In this document: piece by piece, positions 26,946 to 36,061 of the stretch
Numbering within the stretch: position 1 is the stretch's first letter
Layout of the letters: each line of letters opens with the position of its first letter
NCBI GenBank assembly: GCA_016704305.1
Contig: JADJAL010000019.1
Coordinates: 1 to 64,000 of the forward strand
DNA from: Haliea sp.
GTDB taxonomy: Bacteria > Pseudomonadota > Gammaproteobacteria > Pseudomonadales > Halieaceae
Length of the DNA: 64,000 nt
Reading direction: 5' to 3'
The notes under the pieces: generated by a model
Told to the model about the DNA's origin: nothing
Seen by the model: the letters and a program-made list of their open reading frames with translations, nothing else
Database searches by the model: none
Translations under genes and position numbers: made by a program

Positions 26946-28453
26946 TCGCGCGCTGGCGACACGCCCTGAGGCAACGCTGGCTGCAGCACTGTCGACATCA
27001 CCCGGTGCGGATGCAGTTGACGGAGGCGGTCTTGTTGCAACTTGCACGCTTTCCCACGCTGGCGTTTTCCTCCTACCACTTTTTGGGGGAAGCGCACGCA
27101 GCGGTTGCGAATCATGCAGCGGCGCAGGGCTATTACACTCGAGCACTTGGCACCGGGCGCGTAACGGATTCCACTATTTATCATCATCAGGGCATTACAC
27201 AGGTGGCGCTTGGTTGCTATGCCGAAGCAGAAACCAGCTTGCGTGCGGCATTAGCTCGGAAGCCGCAAGCGTGGTGGTCTTGCAAGTCGTTGGGTGAAAT
27301 ATTGTTGCTGCAAGGTCGATTGCCAGAAGCGGAAATCTATTTTAGCAAGGCGCTCGCAACGAATAACACCGACTTCTGGGCGCATTACCATCGGTTTGAG
27401 TGTCAGCGGGCAAGCATCGGGTGCGAAGCGGCACTGTTGAACTGGCTGGATGGGGTGCTCGCTGCTCCCCTTATGTCAGAGCTGCGCATGGAGACGGGCT
27501 TATTCTGGGAGTACTCTTGCAAATATGCACCCGAGCATCTGGAAAAGCTCAGGCGGGTCGCTGTGCGCTATCCGGAAAGTCACGAGGTGTCCTTCCTGCT
27601 CAGTTGCCTGATCGGCCATATGGGGCAGGTGGAGGAGGCGACCGCGCAACTGCTGCAATACATGAAGGCGGCATGGCATCGCGACTATAGTCAATGGGCG
27701 ACTCTGTCCAGTCAGACACACAAAGATCCTGAGTTTGTGATTATCGGTACGGAGAAGGGCGGCTCGTCAGCGCTATATAGCTACCTCATCGATCATCCCC
27801 TGATCTGTCCAGCTGTAGTGAAAGAAGTGAATTACTGGAGTAGCAATCAGGTTCACGGCAGCGCGTGGTACCGCGCATGTTTCATGCCGATCCCCGCAAT
27901 GGCGCTGCAGATTACCGGTGAGGCGAGTATATTCAGTCTGTGGCACGAACAGGCACCCGAGAAAATGGCGGTGTTTCGCGCGGATATGAAGTTGTTGTTG
28001 ATTCTGCGAGACCCGGTGCAGCGCGCCTATTCTGCCTACCAAATGCGCAAGCGCCTTGGTGCGGATATGCCGAATTGGGACGTATTGGTGGAACAGGAGC
28101 TGCATGCGCACCCGTATTGTCCACTGCAACCGGAGGACCTGCCTGCGGGTTACCAAGGTAGCAGTATGATGTTGAATGGTGCGGTACTGCCCTTTCTGAA
28201 AAGGTGGATGTGCTATTTTCCCAGGGCGCAGTTCCTGATACTGCAGAATTCGGACCTGTCGAGCGATACCCAGGCTACTGTTAATGCCGCCTATACCTTC
28301 CTGGATTTACCGGCACATACCGTGTCTTCCACACAGCGTCTCAATGTTGGCACGTATGCGCCGATGGCGCCCGATGTGGAACGCAGACTGCGTGACTGGT
28401 ATCGGCCGCACCAGAGCGCGCTGGCAAAATTTCTGACCATGGAGCTGGCATGA
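26942..28453 (+). CDS. TPR-sulfotransferase fusion
   Basis: TTG start overlapping the kinase stop by 4 bases. Residues about 40-150 are TPR-like helical repeats (HHQGITQVALGCYAEAETSL, SLGEILLLQGRLPEAEIYFSKAL). The C-terminal 240 residues are a PAPS-dependent sulfotransferase. EFVIIGTEKGGSSALYSYL (about 262-280) is the 5'-phosphosulfate loop, KEVNYWSS follows, and LLILRDPVQRAYSAYQM near 355 is the 3'-phosphate site. No signal peptide is present. The TPR part may hold the acceptor or a partner protein; sulfation of the product of the operon is the simplest reading. Confidence 0.85.
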   Translation: MIARWRHALRQRWLQHCRHHPVRMQLTEAVLLQLARFPTLAFSSYHFLGEAHAAVANHAAAQGYYTRALGTGRVTDSTIYHHQGITQVALGCYAEAETSLRAALARKPQAWWSCKSLGEILLLQGRLPEAEIYFSKALATNNTDFWAHYHRFECQRASIGCEAALLNWLDGVLAAPLMSELRMETGLFWEYSCKYAPEHLEKLRRVAVRYPESHEVSFLLSCLIGHMGQVEEATAQLLQYMKAAWHRDYSQWATLSSQTHKDPEFVIIGTEKGGSSALYSYLIDHPLICPAVVKEVNYWSSNQVHGSAWYRACFMPIPAMALQITGEASIFSLWHEQAPEKMAVFRADMKLLLILRDPVQRAYSAYQMRKRLGADMPNWDVLVEQELHAHPYCPLQPEDLPAGYQGSSMMLNGAVLPFLKRWMCYFPRAQFLILQNSDLSSDTQATVNAAYTFLDLPAHTVSSTQRLNVGTYAPMAPDVERRLRDWYRPHQSALAKFLTMELA

Positions 28454-29762
28454 AACAAGCCGATGACATCAACTGGTTTGAACGCAAGGTAGACCGTCGT
28501 GCTCGCGGACACCACGCGATGGGATTGGGCTGGATCAATCGCGGACGTCCGCTGCATGCCCTGGAGAGTTTTCAGCGGGCCATTGATATTGACCACACCT
28601 ATATCAACCCCTATCTGGAGATTGGTAACCTGTACTTCAAGCTGTCCCGCTGGCAGGATTTGCTAGGCCTGTGCCACCTGTGGCTGGAACGGTTCCATCC
28701 GATTTCCCAGATTCACAAGATGATGATCACCGCCTACGAGGCGTTGGAGTCACTGGATGCTGCCTTCGCGTACTACGATCTGAACCGGGCGGACCAGCGC
28801 GATGCTGACATTGCCGACCACGACATACTCTGCTGCGTCACCTGCCGGAACGAACATCCGCGTCTGCCTTATTTTCTTGAGTACTACCGCAGCCTGGGAG
28901 TAGACCGTTTTCTGATGATTGACAACGGTTCAACGGATGGCAGTGCCGAGTACCTGCTGCAACAGGAGGATGTGCTCCTGTGGCATTCAGAATTGCCATT
29001 CAAGGAGGCCAATTTTGGTTCCTCCTGGTTTGAATTGCTGCTGCGCCGGTATGGCGTCGGGCACTGGTGCGTCACGGTCGATACGGATGAGTTCCTGGTC
29101 TATCGGGGGGCACAGGAGAAGAAGCTCAGGGCGCTGTGCGATGAGATGGATGTCCGCCAGCTGCAGGCGATGACCGGCCAGCTTCTGGATATGTACAGCG
29201 AAGGGCCGGTTAGCGAAGCAGAGTATCGTCCGGGTCAGGATCCACTGGAGGTCTGTGCCTGGTTTGATCGCAAGAGTTATCATCGGCGCTATGAAATGGG
29301 TGGCCAGTATCACAATCAGCGGTTGCTGTTCGGCGGGGTCCGCCAGCGGGTTTTTCCAGCCAGGAATGATTATCTGCTGAGCAAGGTGGCGCTACTTAAA
29401 TATCAGCCCTATGTGGTGCTCGATGGAGGCCAGCATCTGACTAACATTCCTGCACAGAGTCTGGCCCACAATCAGATGGTGTTGCTGCACTTCAAATTTT
29501 CTCCTCCATGCTGGACTACGCCAGTACGGAATCCCGGCGCGAAGCACATGCCATGGACGGGCAACAGTACAAGGCTTACCAGCGGGGTTTCGAGTTGGAA
29601 ACGGCACTGACGCTTTATGATCCTGAGCTATCTGTGCGCCACGAGGGGTCGAACAACTTGAGGCGCGGGATATTATCGATCCGCCCTTACCACCTCTGCC
29701 GAAACCGGTTTTCCCTCCGGTCGCGGCGCTCGCGCCGGGCGGTCGCCAGCCCTTCTGGTCGG
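28450..29762 (+). pseudogene. TPR-glycosyltransferase (GT2_4-like), indels at the 3' end
   Basis: ATG overlaps the sulfotransferase stop (ATGA). A short TPR-like part (residues 20-105) is followed by a GT-A domain: ILCCVTCRNEHPRLPYFLEYY, DNGSTDGSAEYLL and WCVTVDTDEFLVY with the D-x-D motif. After LHFKF near 29500 the frame shifts; the protein resumes as SMLDYASTESRREAHAM and then ELSVRHEG. A second indel near 29650 gives VEQLEARDIIDPPLPPLPK in the frame of the next gene. No stop separates the two once both indels are repaired, so this was probably fused to the GT2 that follows. Confidence 0.72.
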
Positions 29763-30682
29763 TGATGATAACGGTGTATCAGCGCACCGAAAATCTACAG
29801 CGCGTGTTGGAGAGCGTTATCGATCAGGCGGGTGACGCAATGCAAATTGAAGTTATATGCGATGGTGGTGATGCGGATCGACAGAGGCAGATCAGGGCCG
29901 CGGTGGAAGCGATTGGCGGCAGTTCAGTGGACTTTTACGGGAGTGAGGAACACATTGGCCACCCGGCGATTTTCAATCTTGCGATAGAGCGTTCCCGCGG
30001 TAAGTGGGTTCACATTCTGCACGATGACGACTGGGTGGAGCCGGGCTTCTATGCTGCCTTGGAAAAGGAGATCGCTCTTGCGCCTGAGGCAGGCGCTGCC
30101 TTCACCCAGCACCGCATCGTTGATTATTCCGGCACCCAGGAAACACAATGGAATTCCTGGCTGGAAGCCGATCAGGCTGGAGTCGTGGCGGGCTGGTTGC
30201 AGCGTATCCTTGTCGAATGCCGGGTACAGTTTTCCTCGATGACAGTCAGACGGGAAACCTACGAGACACTGGGCGGCTTCTGTGCTGAGGCGCTATCCAC
30301 AATGGATTGGGAAATGTGGAAACGCATCGCTGTGCACTACCCGGTCATTTTTGTACCGCAGCTCCTGGTTAGTATCGGCCGCGATGCGTCGGCGGAATCC
30401 TCTTCACTTATCCGCTCGGGCGAGCAGGTACTGCACAGTCTTGCCACAGTGGCAATAACCGAGAACTATCTACCCGTGGAGACAGCCCGGCAGTTCTCGG
30501 ATAAAGCGCGCGAGCAACTGGCCACCTATGCCCTCAATCTTGCGCGGCGCTATTTGGAGATAGACGACAGGGAGGCGGCACTGGCCAACCTGCGGGCGGC
30601 AGTTGCCTGTTCGGATTCCCCTCGAATTCAGCGCATTGTCAGACAGGTGTTGCTGGGTAAAAACGATGAGTTTAACGGCTGA
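29762..30682 (+). CDS. GT2 glycosyltransferase (probably C-terminal half of a fused enzyme)
   Basis: GT-A fold: SVMITVYQRTENLQRVLESV, a divergent VICDGGDADR nucleotide site, and the D-x-D region HILHDDDWVEPGFY. Acceptor side residues are in FSSMTVRRETYETLGGF and STMDWEMWKRIAVH. The C-terminal 80 residues are helical and TPR-like (YALNLARRYLEIDDREAALANL). The frame is open upstream of ATG 29762 through a Pro-rich linker (PPLPPLPKPVFPPVAALAPG) that joins the preceding gene. The end overlaps the next gene by 17 bases. Confidence 0.75.
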   Translation: MMITVYQRTENLQRVLESVIDQAGDAMQIEVICDGGDADRQRQIRAAVEAIGGSSVDFYGSEEHIGHPAIFNLAIERSRGKWVHILHDDDWVEPGFYAALEKEIALAPEAGAAFTQHRIVDYSGTQETQWNSWLEADQAGVVAGWLQRILVECRVQFSSMTVRRETYETLGGFCAEALSTMDWEMWKRIAVHYPVIFVPQLLVSIGRDASAESSSLIRSGEQVLHSLATVAITENYLPVETARQFSDKAREQLATYALNLARRYLEIDDREAALANLRAAVACSDSPRIQRIVRQVLLGKNDEFNG

Positions 30683-32038
30683 ACAGAAAGCGGCCCGTGG
30701 CTCGCTGCTGCTGGGTCGCGGCTGGTTTGAAAAAACCCGGGATGACCATGCTGTCACCCATCTGCGCACAGCCGTGGCACTGTGGCCGGAACATCCCGAA
30801 GCGTACCGTTATCTGGCCTACATCATGATCAGGCAGCAGGCATATCTCGAGGCATTGTCTTACCTGCGGCAGGCGAGCGCACTCAAACCAGGCGACCCCT
30901 TGTTACAGTGGGAACTGGAGCAAGTACAGGCGTTGGCAGGGGAGCTTCCCGACGCCGGTTTGGCACACAATCCTGACGGGAAACTGCGTTTTCGCGAGCG
31001 CTACCAGCGCACCCATCACCGCAGTGGCTGGCGCTACGCAGTCAATGCGCTTTATCAACTGCACAATGATACCGGCGTGCGGTTCGAGGACTTTCTGGAA
31101 GACCCCTTTGCGTGGCAGCATCGGCACAACGGTATTCGCAGCGGCGCTGAAATTCTGCGGGCGATTCTAAGTCAGGATCACGACGCACCGATTAACGCTC
31201 AGGAGAAAGGCATTATCCCAATTGTCGAGCCCTGGGCTGGAATATTGCACAACCCGCCGGCTATGCCTGCTTTTTTTCATCCGGCGGAATCACCCCGGGC
31301 GGTAGTGGCCAAGGCCGTCTGGCGCGAGAGTATGGAGGCCTGTATCGGGCTCTTTACGCTGTCAGAATATTGTTCCCAGTGGCTGCGTGAGGCCACCGGC
31401 AAACCGGTATCCACTTTGGTTCATCCCACGGAAATTCCCGATACGCTATTTGACTTCGATGCGTTTGATCACAACGAGAGCAAAAAAATTGTACAGGTTG
31501 GCTGGTGGCTCAGGCGGCTGGGCGCGATATACGAACTTCCGCTAGCAGCAGGAAACGCCATGGGTATACCAAGGTGCGTCTGGTGCCGCAGTTTATTGAA
31601 CAGGCGGATCAATACCTGAACAATCTGATCGCTACCCAACTGCGAGAGCGGCCGGTGCCCCCGACTGCAGCGCGCGACAATACCCGGGAGTTTGGTCATC
31701 TCTCCGACGCGGCTTACGATAGCCTGCTGTCGTGCAATATTGTTTTTATCCAGCTGTACGATGCGAGTGCCAATAACACAGTGATTGAGTGTATTGCGCG
31801 CGGGACTCCGGTGTTGGTAAACCCTTTGCCTGCTGTACTAGAATACCTGGGTCTGGATTACCCCCTTTATTATGACAGTCTGGAGCAGGCTGCGGCCATG
31901 GCCCTTGACCCGCACCGACTGGCCGCAGCGCACACGCATCTGATGGAAAATCCGCTGCGCAAACTGCTAGGTGCAGACGCGTTCCGCCAGCAGATGCTGG
32001 AGAGTGAAGTGTACGGCTTACTTGGAAACGACTGCTGA
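30666..32038 (+). pseudogene. TPR protein with GT-B-like C-terminal domain, one frameshift
   Basis: TPR-like repeats occupy residues 1-95 (HAVTHLRTAVALWPEHPEAY, YLEALSYLRQASALKPGDP). A GT-B-like region follows (IIPIVEPWAGILHNPPAMP, FTLSEYCSQWLREATGKPV, KKIVQVGWWLRRLGAIYEL). Near 31555 one indel breaks the frame. The rest reads GYTKVRLVPQFIEQADQYL, then IQLYDASANNTVIECIARGTPVLVNPLPAVLEYLG, a typical nucleotide-sugar-binding C-terminus. It overlaps the previous stop. The role is inferred as glycosyl transfer in the same pathway. Confidence 0.65.
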
Positions 32039-33186
32039 TTTATTCCGATTGCGCCGGTATTAATGGGGCGGAGCAGATCAACCACAGTCTGGCCATGGGA
32101 CTGCGCGATGATGGCTTTAGAGTGGACTTTGCACAGCCCCGCGCCACTCACCACTTGATTGATGACCGTCAGTCCGGGGGCATCCGTCATCACTGGCTGC
32201 CGACGGAACAGTTGTACGACCTGACCATGCCGGCATTGAGTCTGCGCGATGCAGCGCCCGCCGCCAGCATATTACGCGAGTGCGCGCCGGACCTCGTGCT
32301 GTTTGCCGATGGCTGCCCACTGTCAAGTCTGGCGGCAAAGGGATACTGCCATCGTCACGGGATTCCCTTTCTGGTGTTGGTGCACTGTGTCTACGAGGGC
32401 TGGCAGCACGACTTTGCAGAGCAACTGCCCGCACTGGCTCAATGCTATCAGCATGCGCTGGAAGTGATTGCAGTGTCCAAAGACAACCTGCAGTTGTTGC
32501 GTGACTGTTTTGCTCTCGGGCGGGACAAGGGTCGCGTGATCTACAATGGCCGCCCCGCCAGTTTTTTTTCCGCTGTGGACCCGGAGCAGCGGCAGCAACA
32601 AAGGAAGGCCATGGGCCTCGGTCCCGACAGTGTCCTGTGCCTGAGCGTCGGGCGCATGGAACCGGTGAAAGGGTATCAGTATCAATTGGAGGCGATGCGC
32701 GCGCTCATGCGGTGTCCCGGCTGGATGAAACTGCATTTTCTGTGGGTGGGCACCGGGACCCAACAACAACGCCTGCTGCGCGTCGCCCGTCTGTTGGCGG
32801 GCGATAGAATGCATCACCTTAATGAGCATACCGATATGCCCGGACTGCTGGGCGCAGCAGACCTGTTGCTGCATACCTCGCGCTTTGAAGGGATGCCGCT
32901 GGTCGTCCTTGAGGCCATGGCGAGGCGTCTGCCAGTGGTGGCAACGGCAGTCAGTGGTATTCCAGAAGCGCTGGCCGACACGGGTGTATTGCTCAGTTCG
33001 CCCACATCCGCCGCCAACCTGCCACGGGAAATAGCGAATGCGGTATGCTCGCTGACGACGAGTGCGCATCAACGCGCACGCAGCGGGCAAGCCGCCGCCG
33101 CACGCGCCCAGGCAATGTTTCGGGAAGAGGATATGCTGCAGCACTATCGGCAACTGGTGACGACCCTGATGGCAGGCTTGCAATGA
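32032..33186 (+). CDS. GT4 glycosyltransferase
   Basis: GT-B enzyme of about 384 residues. The family N-terminus LIYSDCAGINGAEQINHSLA lies upstream of the first ATG (32095), which points to a CTG start at 32032/32035 or to a lost ATG. Other features are VIAVSKDNLQLLRDCF, VIYNGRPASFFSA, LCLSVGRMEPVKGYQYQLEA, NEHTDMPGLLGAADLLLHTSRFEGMPLVVLEAMA (E-x7-E region) and VSGIPEAL. It is cytoplasmic. It follows the TPR/GT-B gene almost directly and overlaps the ABC transporter gene as ATGA. Confidence 0.83.
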   Translation: MLIYSDCAGINGAEQINHSLAMGLRDDGFRVDFAQPRATHHLIDDRQSGGIRHHWLPTEQLYDLTMPALSLRDAAPAASILRECAPDLVLFADGCPLSSLAAKGYCHRHGIPFLVLVHCVYEGWQHDFAEQLPALAQCYQHALEVIAVSKDNLQLLRDCFALGRDKGRVIYNGRPASFFSAVDPEQRQQQRKAMGLGPDSVLCLSVGRMEPVKGYQYQLEAMRALMRCPGWMKLHFLWVGTGTQQQRLLRVARLLAGDRMHHLNEHTDMPGLLGAADLLLHTSRFEGMPLVVLEAMARRLPVVATAVSGIPEALADTGVLLSSPTSAANLPREIANAVCSLTTSAHQRARSGQAAAARAQAMFREEDMLQHYRQLVTTLMAGLQ

Positions 33187-34991
33187 CCACTCGCACGCAA
33201 ACCCGGTTGGCCCGAACCTGGTCCGACATCCGCTGGTCCTATTCCCAGGCTGCGGCTGCCAGCCCGAGGCTGTTTCGGCTTTACTGGCTCAACACTATGG
33301 TGAGCGTGGTCTTTCCCGCGGGAATAGCACTCTCAATCCGGGGGCTAGTCAATACCGTCAGTGCCGGACTGGATGCCGGGCAGTTGGACACTTCAATCAC
33401 CGTACTGTGGCTGCTGCTGGGTTGTGGTATGACGCTCGGTTCAGCCCTCAGTTTTGCGGCGAATGCCTATCTGGGGCGCCGTTTTGAACTGGAATTGCGG
33501 CCACTGTTGAGTGAGCAGATATTGCAGCAGCAGAGTCTCGCCTCCTATGCGCAGTTTGAGCAGCAGACTTTCCGCGATGGTTTGGCACGTGCCCAGGATG
33601 CCCCCGAGCTGGCGGTGGGACAGCTCTGCGCCTTCAGCCTGGAGCTGGTCGCCAAAGTGTTGCAGGGTTTGTCGCTGGTGGTCATCTTGCTGGCGATAGA
33701 GCCACTGTTATTCGTTTTGCTGCTACCGCTGGGTATTCCCTACCTGATCTTTCAATGGCGCCTGTCTCGGCGCCAGTTCGATGAAGTGGACAAACTCGTC
33801 CGCAGCCAGCGCAGAATGAATTACTTCCGTGGGCTATTGTCCAGCCTGGAACAGTTTGGCGAGATCAAGGTACTGGGCCTGGGGCCGGAGCTGCGCCGGC
33901 GGTACGCCAGCATCATCGGCGAATTTCGCGATCTGAAATTACGCAGCCACAACCTTGAGTACTCGGGTAAGGCGCTGTTTTCCGTACTGTCGATATGCGC
34001 TGTTTATGTGGCTATGGGTTTCGCTGCCTTGCACATTGTGGACGGTGCACTGACCATCGGTGATCTGGCAATTTTTGGCAGCGCGGCGGGACAGCTCAGA
34101 TCACTGGTCGAGCACAGCGTGAAGCTCATTGCCAGCAGTCGCTGGCAACTGTTGCACGTGCGTCGTGTGCGCGAATTTCTGGAGCAACCGATGGCATCCG
34201 TGGACCCAGTCCCGGAAGTGCTGGAAGTAACCTCCGGCGACATCGTTTTTCGAGCCGTCAGTTTTGCCTATCCCGATATACCCACAAATGTGATTTCGAA
34301 TATGGACCTCAAAATCGCCGCCGGTGAAATGGTTGCATTGGTGGGACGCAACGGCGCCGGGAAAACTACCGTAGCCATGCTTTTAGCGGGCTTTTACCGG
34401 CCTGATGCCGGGGAGATCTTAATTGGCGGCAGCGATACGCACCATTGGAACCAGGAATCTTTTGGCAAAGTCATCTCAATGATTCCACAGCATTTTGGTC
34501 GCTATGCGGTGAGCGCCGGGGACAATATCGCCTTCGGCGATTGGCAGCGTCTGCGCAATGACAAAGAAGCCGTAGCAGAGATCGCGCGCAAGGCTGGTGT
34601 GGATGAATTAATCCAGTCAATGCCGGACGGTTATGACACGGTGCTGGGAAGGGATTTCGGTGCCCACCAGTTATCTGGAGGGCAGTGGCAGCAACTGGCG
34701 ATCGCCCGCATGATGGCCCGTGACACTCCCATCCTGGTGTTGGATGAACCCACTGCCAGCCTCGACGTCGAGGCGGAAGCCGAGTTGTTTCAGAATTTGA
34801 AACGCCTCGCCAGCGGCCGCACAACGCTGTTGATCTCGCACCGTTTTTCCTCTGTCAGTATGGCCGACCGTATTTTGGTAGTGGATGAAGGTCGGATTAT
34901 TGAATCGGGCACACATCAGCAACTGCTTCAGGATTCGGGTCACTACGCGAGTCTGTTTCGGCTCGCTAACGCACAGTTCACCAGAGCATGA
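33183..34991 (+). CDS. ABC exporter with fused membrane and ATPase domains
   Basis: A 602-residue half-transporter. Residues 1-330 are a six-helix transmembrane domain. The ATPase has Walker A GRNGAGKTT near 388, signature LSGGQWQQ near 496, Walker B ILVLDEPTASLD near 517 and the switch His in LLISHRFSS. No C39 peptidase domain is present, so any peptide cargo would need another protease or none. The layout resembles exporters of lasso-peptide and glycan loci. ATG 33183 overlaps the upstream stop (ATGA), and its own stop overlaps the next gene the same way. Confidence 0.9.
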   Translation: MTTRTQTRLARTWSDIRWSYSQAAAASPRLFRLYWLNTMVSVVFPAGIALSIRGLVNTVSAGLDAGQLDTSITVLWLLLGCGMTLGSALSFAANAYLGRRFELELRPLLSEQILQQQSLASYAQFEQQTFRDGLARAQDAPELAVGQLCAFSLELVAKVLQGLSLVVILLAIEPLLFVLLLPLGIPYLIFQWRLSRRQFDEVDKLVRSQRRMNYFRGLLSSLEQFGEIKVLGLGPELRRRYASIIGEFRDLKLRSHNLEYSGKALFSVLSICAVYVAMGFAALHIVDGALTIGDLAIFGSAAGQLRSLVEHSVKLIASSRWQLLHVRRVREFLEQPMASVDPVPEVLEVTSGDIVFRAVSFAYPDIPTNVISNMDLKIAAGEMVALVGRNGAGKTTVAMLLAGFYRPDAGEILIGGSDTHHWNQESFGKVISMIPQHFGRYAVSAGDNIAFGDWQRLRNDKEAVAEIARKAGVDELIQSMPDGYDTVLGRDFGAHQLSGGQWQQLAIARMMARDTPILVLDEPTASLDVEAEAELFQNLKRLASGRTTLLISHRFSSVSMADRILVVDEGRIIESGTHQQLLQDSGHYASLFRLANAQFTRA

Positions 34992-36061
34992 GAGATGCAG
35001 TGGCACTGCAGTCAGCGCTGCTGGTGGCGGCATTTTCCGACCCGCTTGAAGCCGAGTCTGCCTGGGCGCGATGGCAGTCAACTTCGGGCTGGGAGCAGCA
35101 TGTGGATTTTGAATCCTATCTGCTGCTGCCACGTGTCTATCACAATCTTGGTGGTCGCGGCGTGGACGACGCATTGTATCAGCGGCTCAAGGGCTTGGTG
35201 CGACGCTGTTGGGCGGCAAATGCCGCGATGCGGGGGGTGCTAGGCCGGGTAGCGCAGTTGTTTGAGGCGGACGCTATTGACGCTGTAGTTTTACCGCCAG
35301 GCGCGTTACTACTGCACGATCACAGCGCAGTACTTGCGCCCGACACGTTGCTGGCATTGGAAATAGACCGCCGCCATGCGAGTCGCACTGTCGCAGTGCT
35401 CCAGTCAGCCGGTTGGTGCGCTAGTGTGCTGAGCGTTCCGAGCTGGAGTTTTCCGGGCTTCATCGCCGCGTCCAGTCATTTGAAAATGACGAACGCCGCA
35501 GGTATGCAATTGGAGTTGCACTGGCGGGACTCGCTACAGACACCTTACCGGGACATTGTGCCGACAAAAATTGCTGGCCACCCGGTTGGCAGTTTGAGTA
35601 CTGAGGCCAGTATTCAATTCCTGTTCATTGCGCCGGGCATGGGTAATGAGCTCGCCCGCATCTCTCGCGCACTGTTGCTGCTGCACGCGGCACCAGCAGG
35701 GGCAGCCTGGCATTGCCTGTTGCGGCACCTGCAGGAGCGCAGCAGCCCGTTTCTGCACACTGTGACAGCACTGTCGGGACTGCCAGCCTTGCAGCCTGCG
35801 CAGGCGCATACCGCAACGTTTCCACCGGCGCCAGATACCACAGATGCCATGCATACGCCATCTTTTGCCCGTCAACTTGCCGTACGCTGGTCGCACTACC
35901 GCCGCTTGCTAGGCGAGGGGACATCTTTCGAGCAGTCCGTGCGCTATCTGCCGGGCTATCTTATGGGGAAGTGGAATCTGCAGTACCCACATCAGTTGCT
36001 GCCGGGTATCTGGCGGAACCTGGGCTATCACTGGAGGCGACGCAAGGGATATGGTGCATGA
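34988..36061 (+). CDS. Second PF14907-like nucleotidyltransferase, catalytic residues apparently lost
   Basis: A 357-residue protein that follows the same plan as the gene at 23552. The segment VVLPPGALLLHDHSAVLAPD...LALEIDRRHASRTVAVLQSAGW aligns by eye with LLLKGLHLAEQYW...WDLDMMIEPQHLDEAVHVLQQTGY. The catalytic Lys and the first Asp of D-x-D are replaced. LELHWRDSL is kept. It is therefore probably a pseudoenzyme or an adaptor. Overlaps of 4 bases on both sides show that it is a normal part of the operon. Family assignment is by inspection only. Confidence 0.65.
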   Translation: MRDAVALQSALLVAAFSDPLEAESAWARWQSTSGWEQHVDFESYLLLPRVYHNLGGRGVDDALYQRLKGLVRRCWAANAAMRGVLGRVAQLFEADAIDAVVLPPGALLLHDHSAVLAPDTLLALEIDRRHASRTVAVLQSAGWCASVLSVPSWSFPGFIAASSHLKMTNAAGMQLELHWRDSLQTPYRDIVPTKIAGHPVGSLSTEASIQFLFIAPGMGNELARISRALLLLHAAPAGAAWHCLLRHLQERSSPFLHTVTALSGLPALQPAQAHTATFPPAPDTTDAMHTPSFARQLAVRWSHYRRLLGEGTSFEQSVRYLPGYLMGKWNLQYPHQLLPGIWRNLGYHWRRRKGYGA

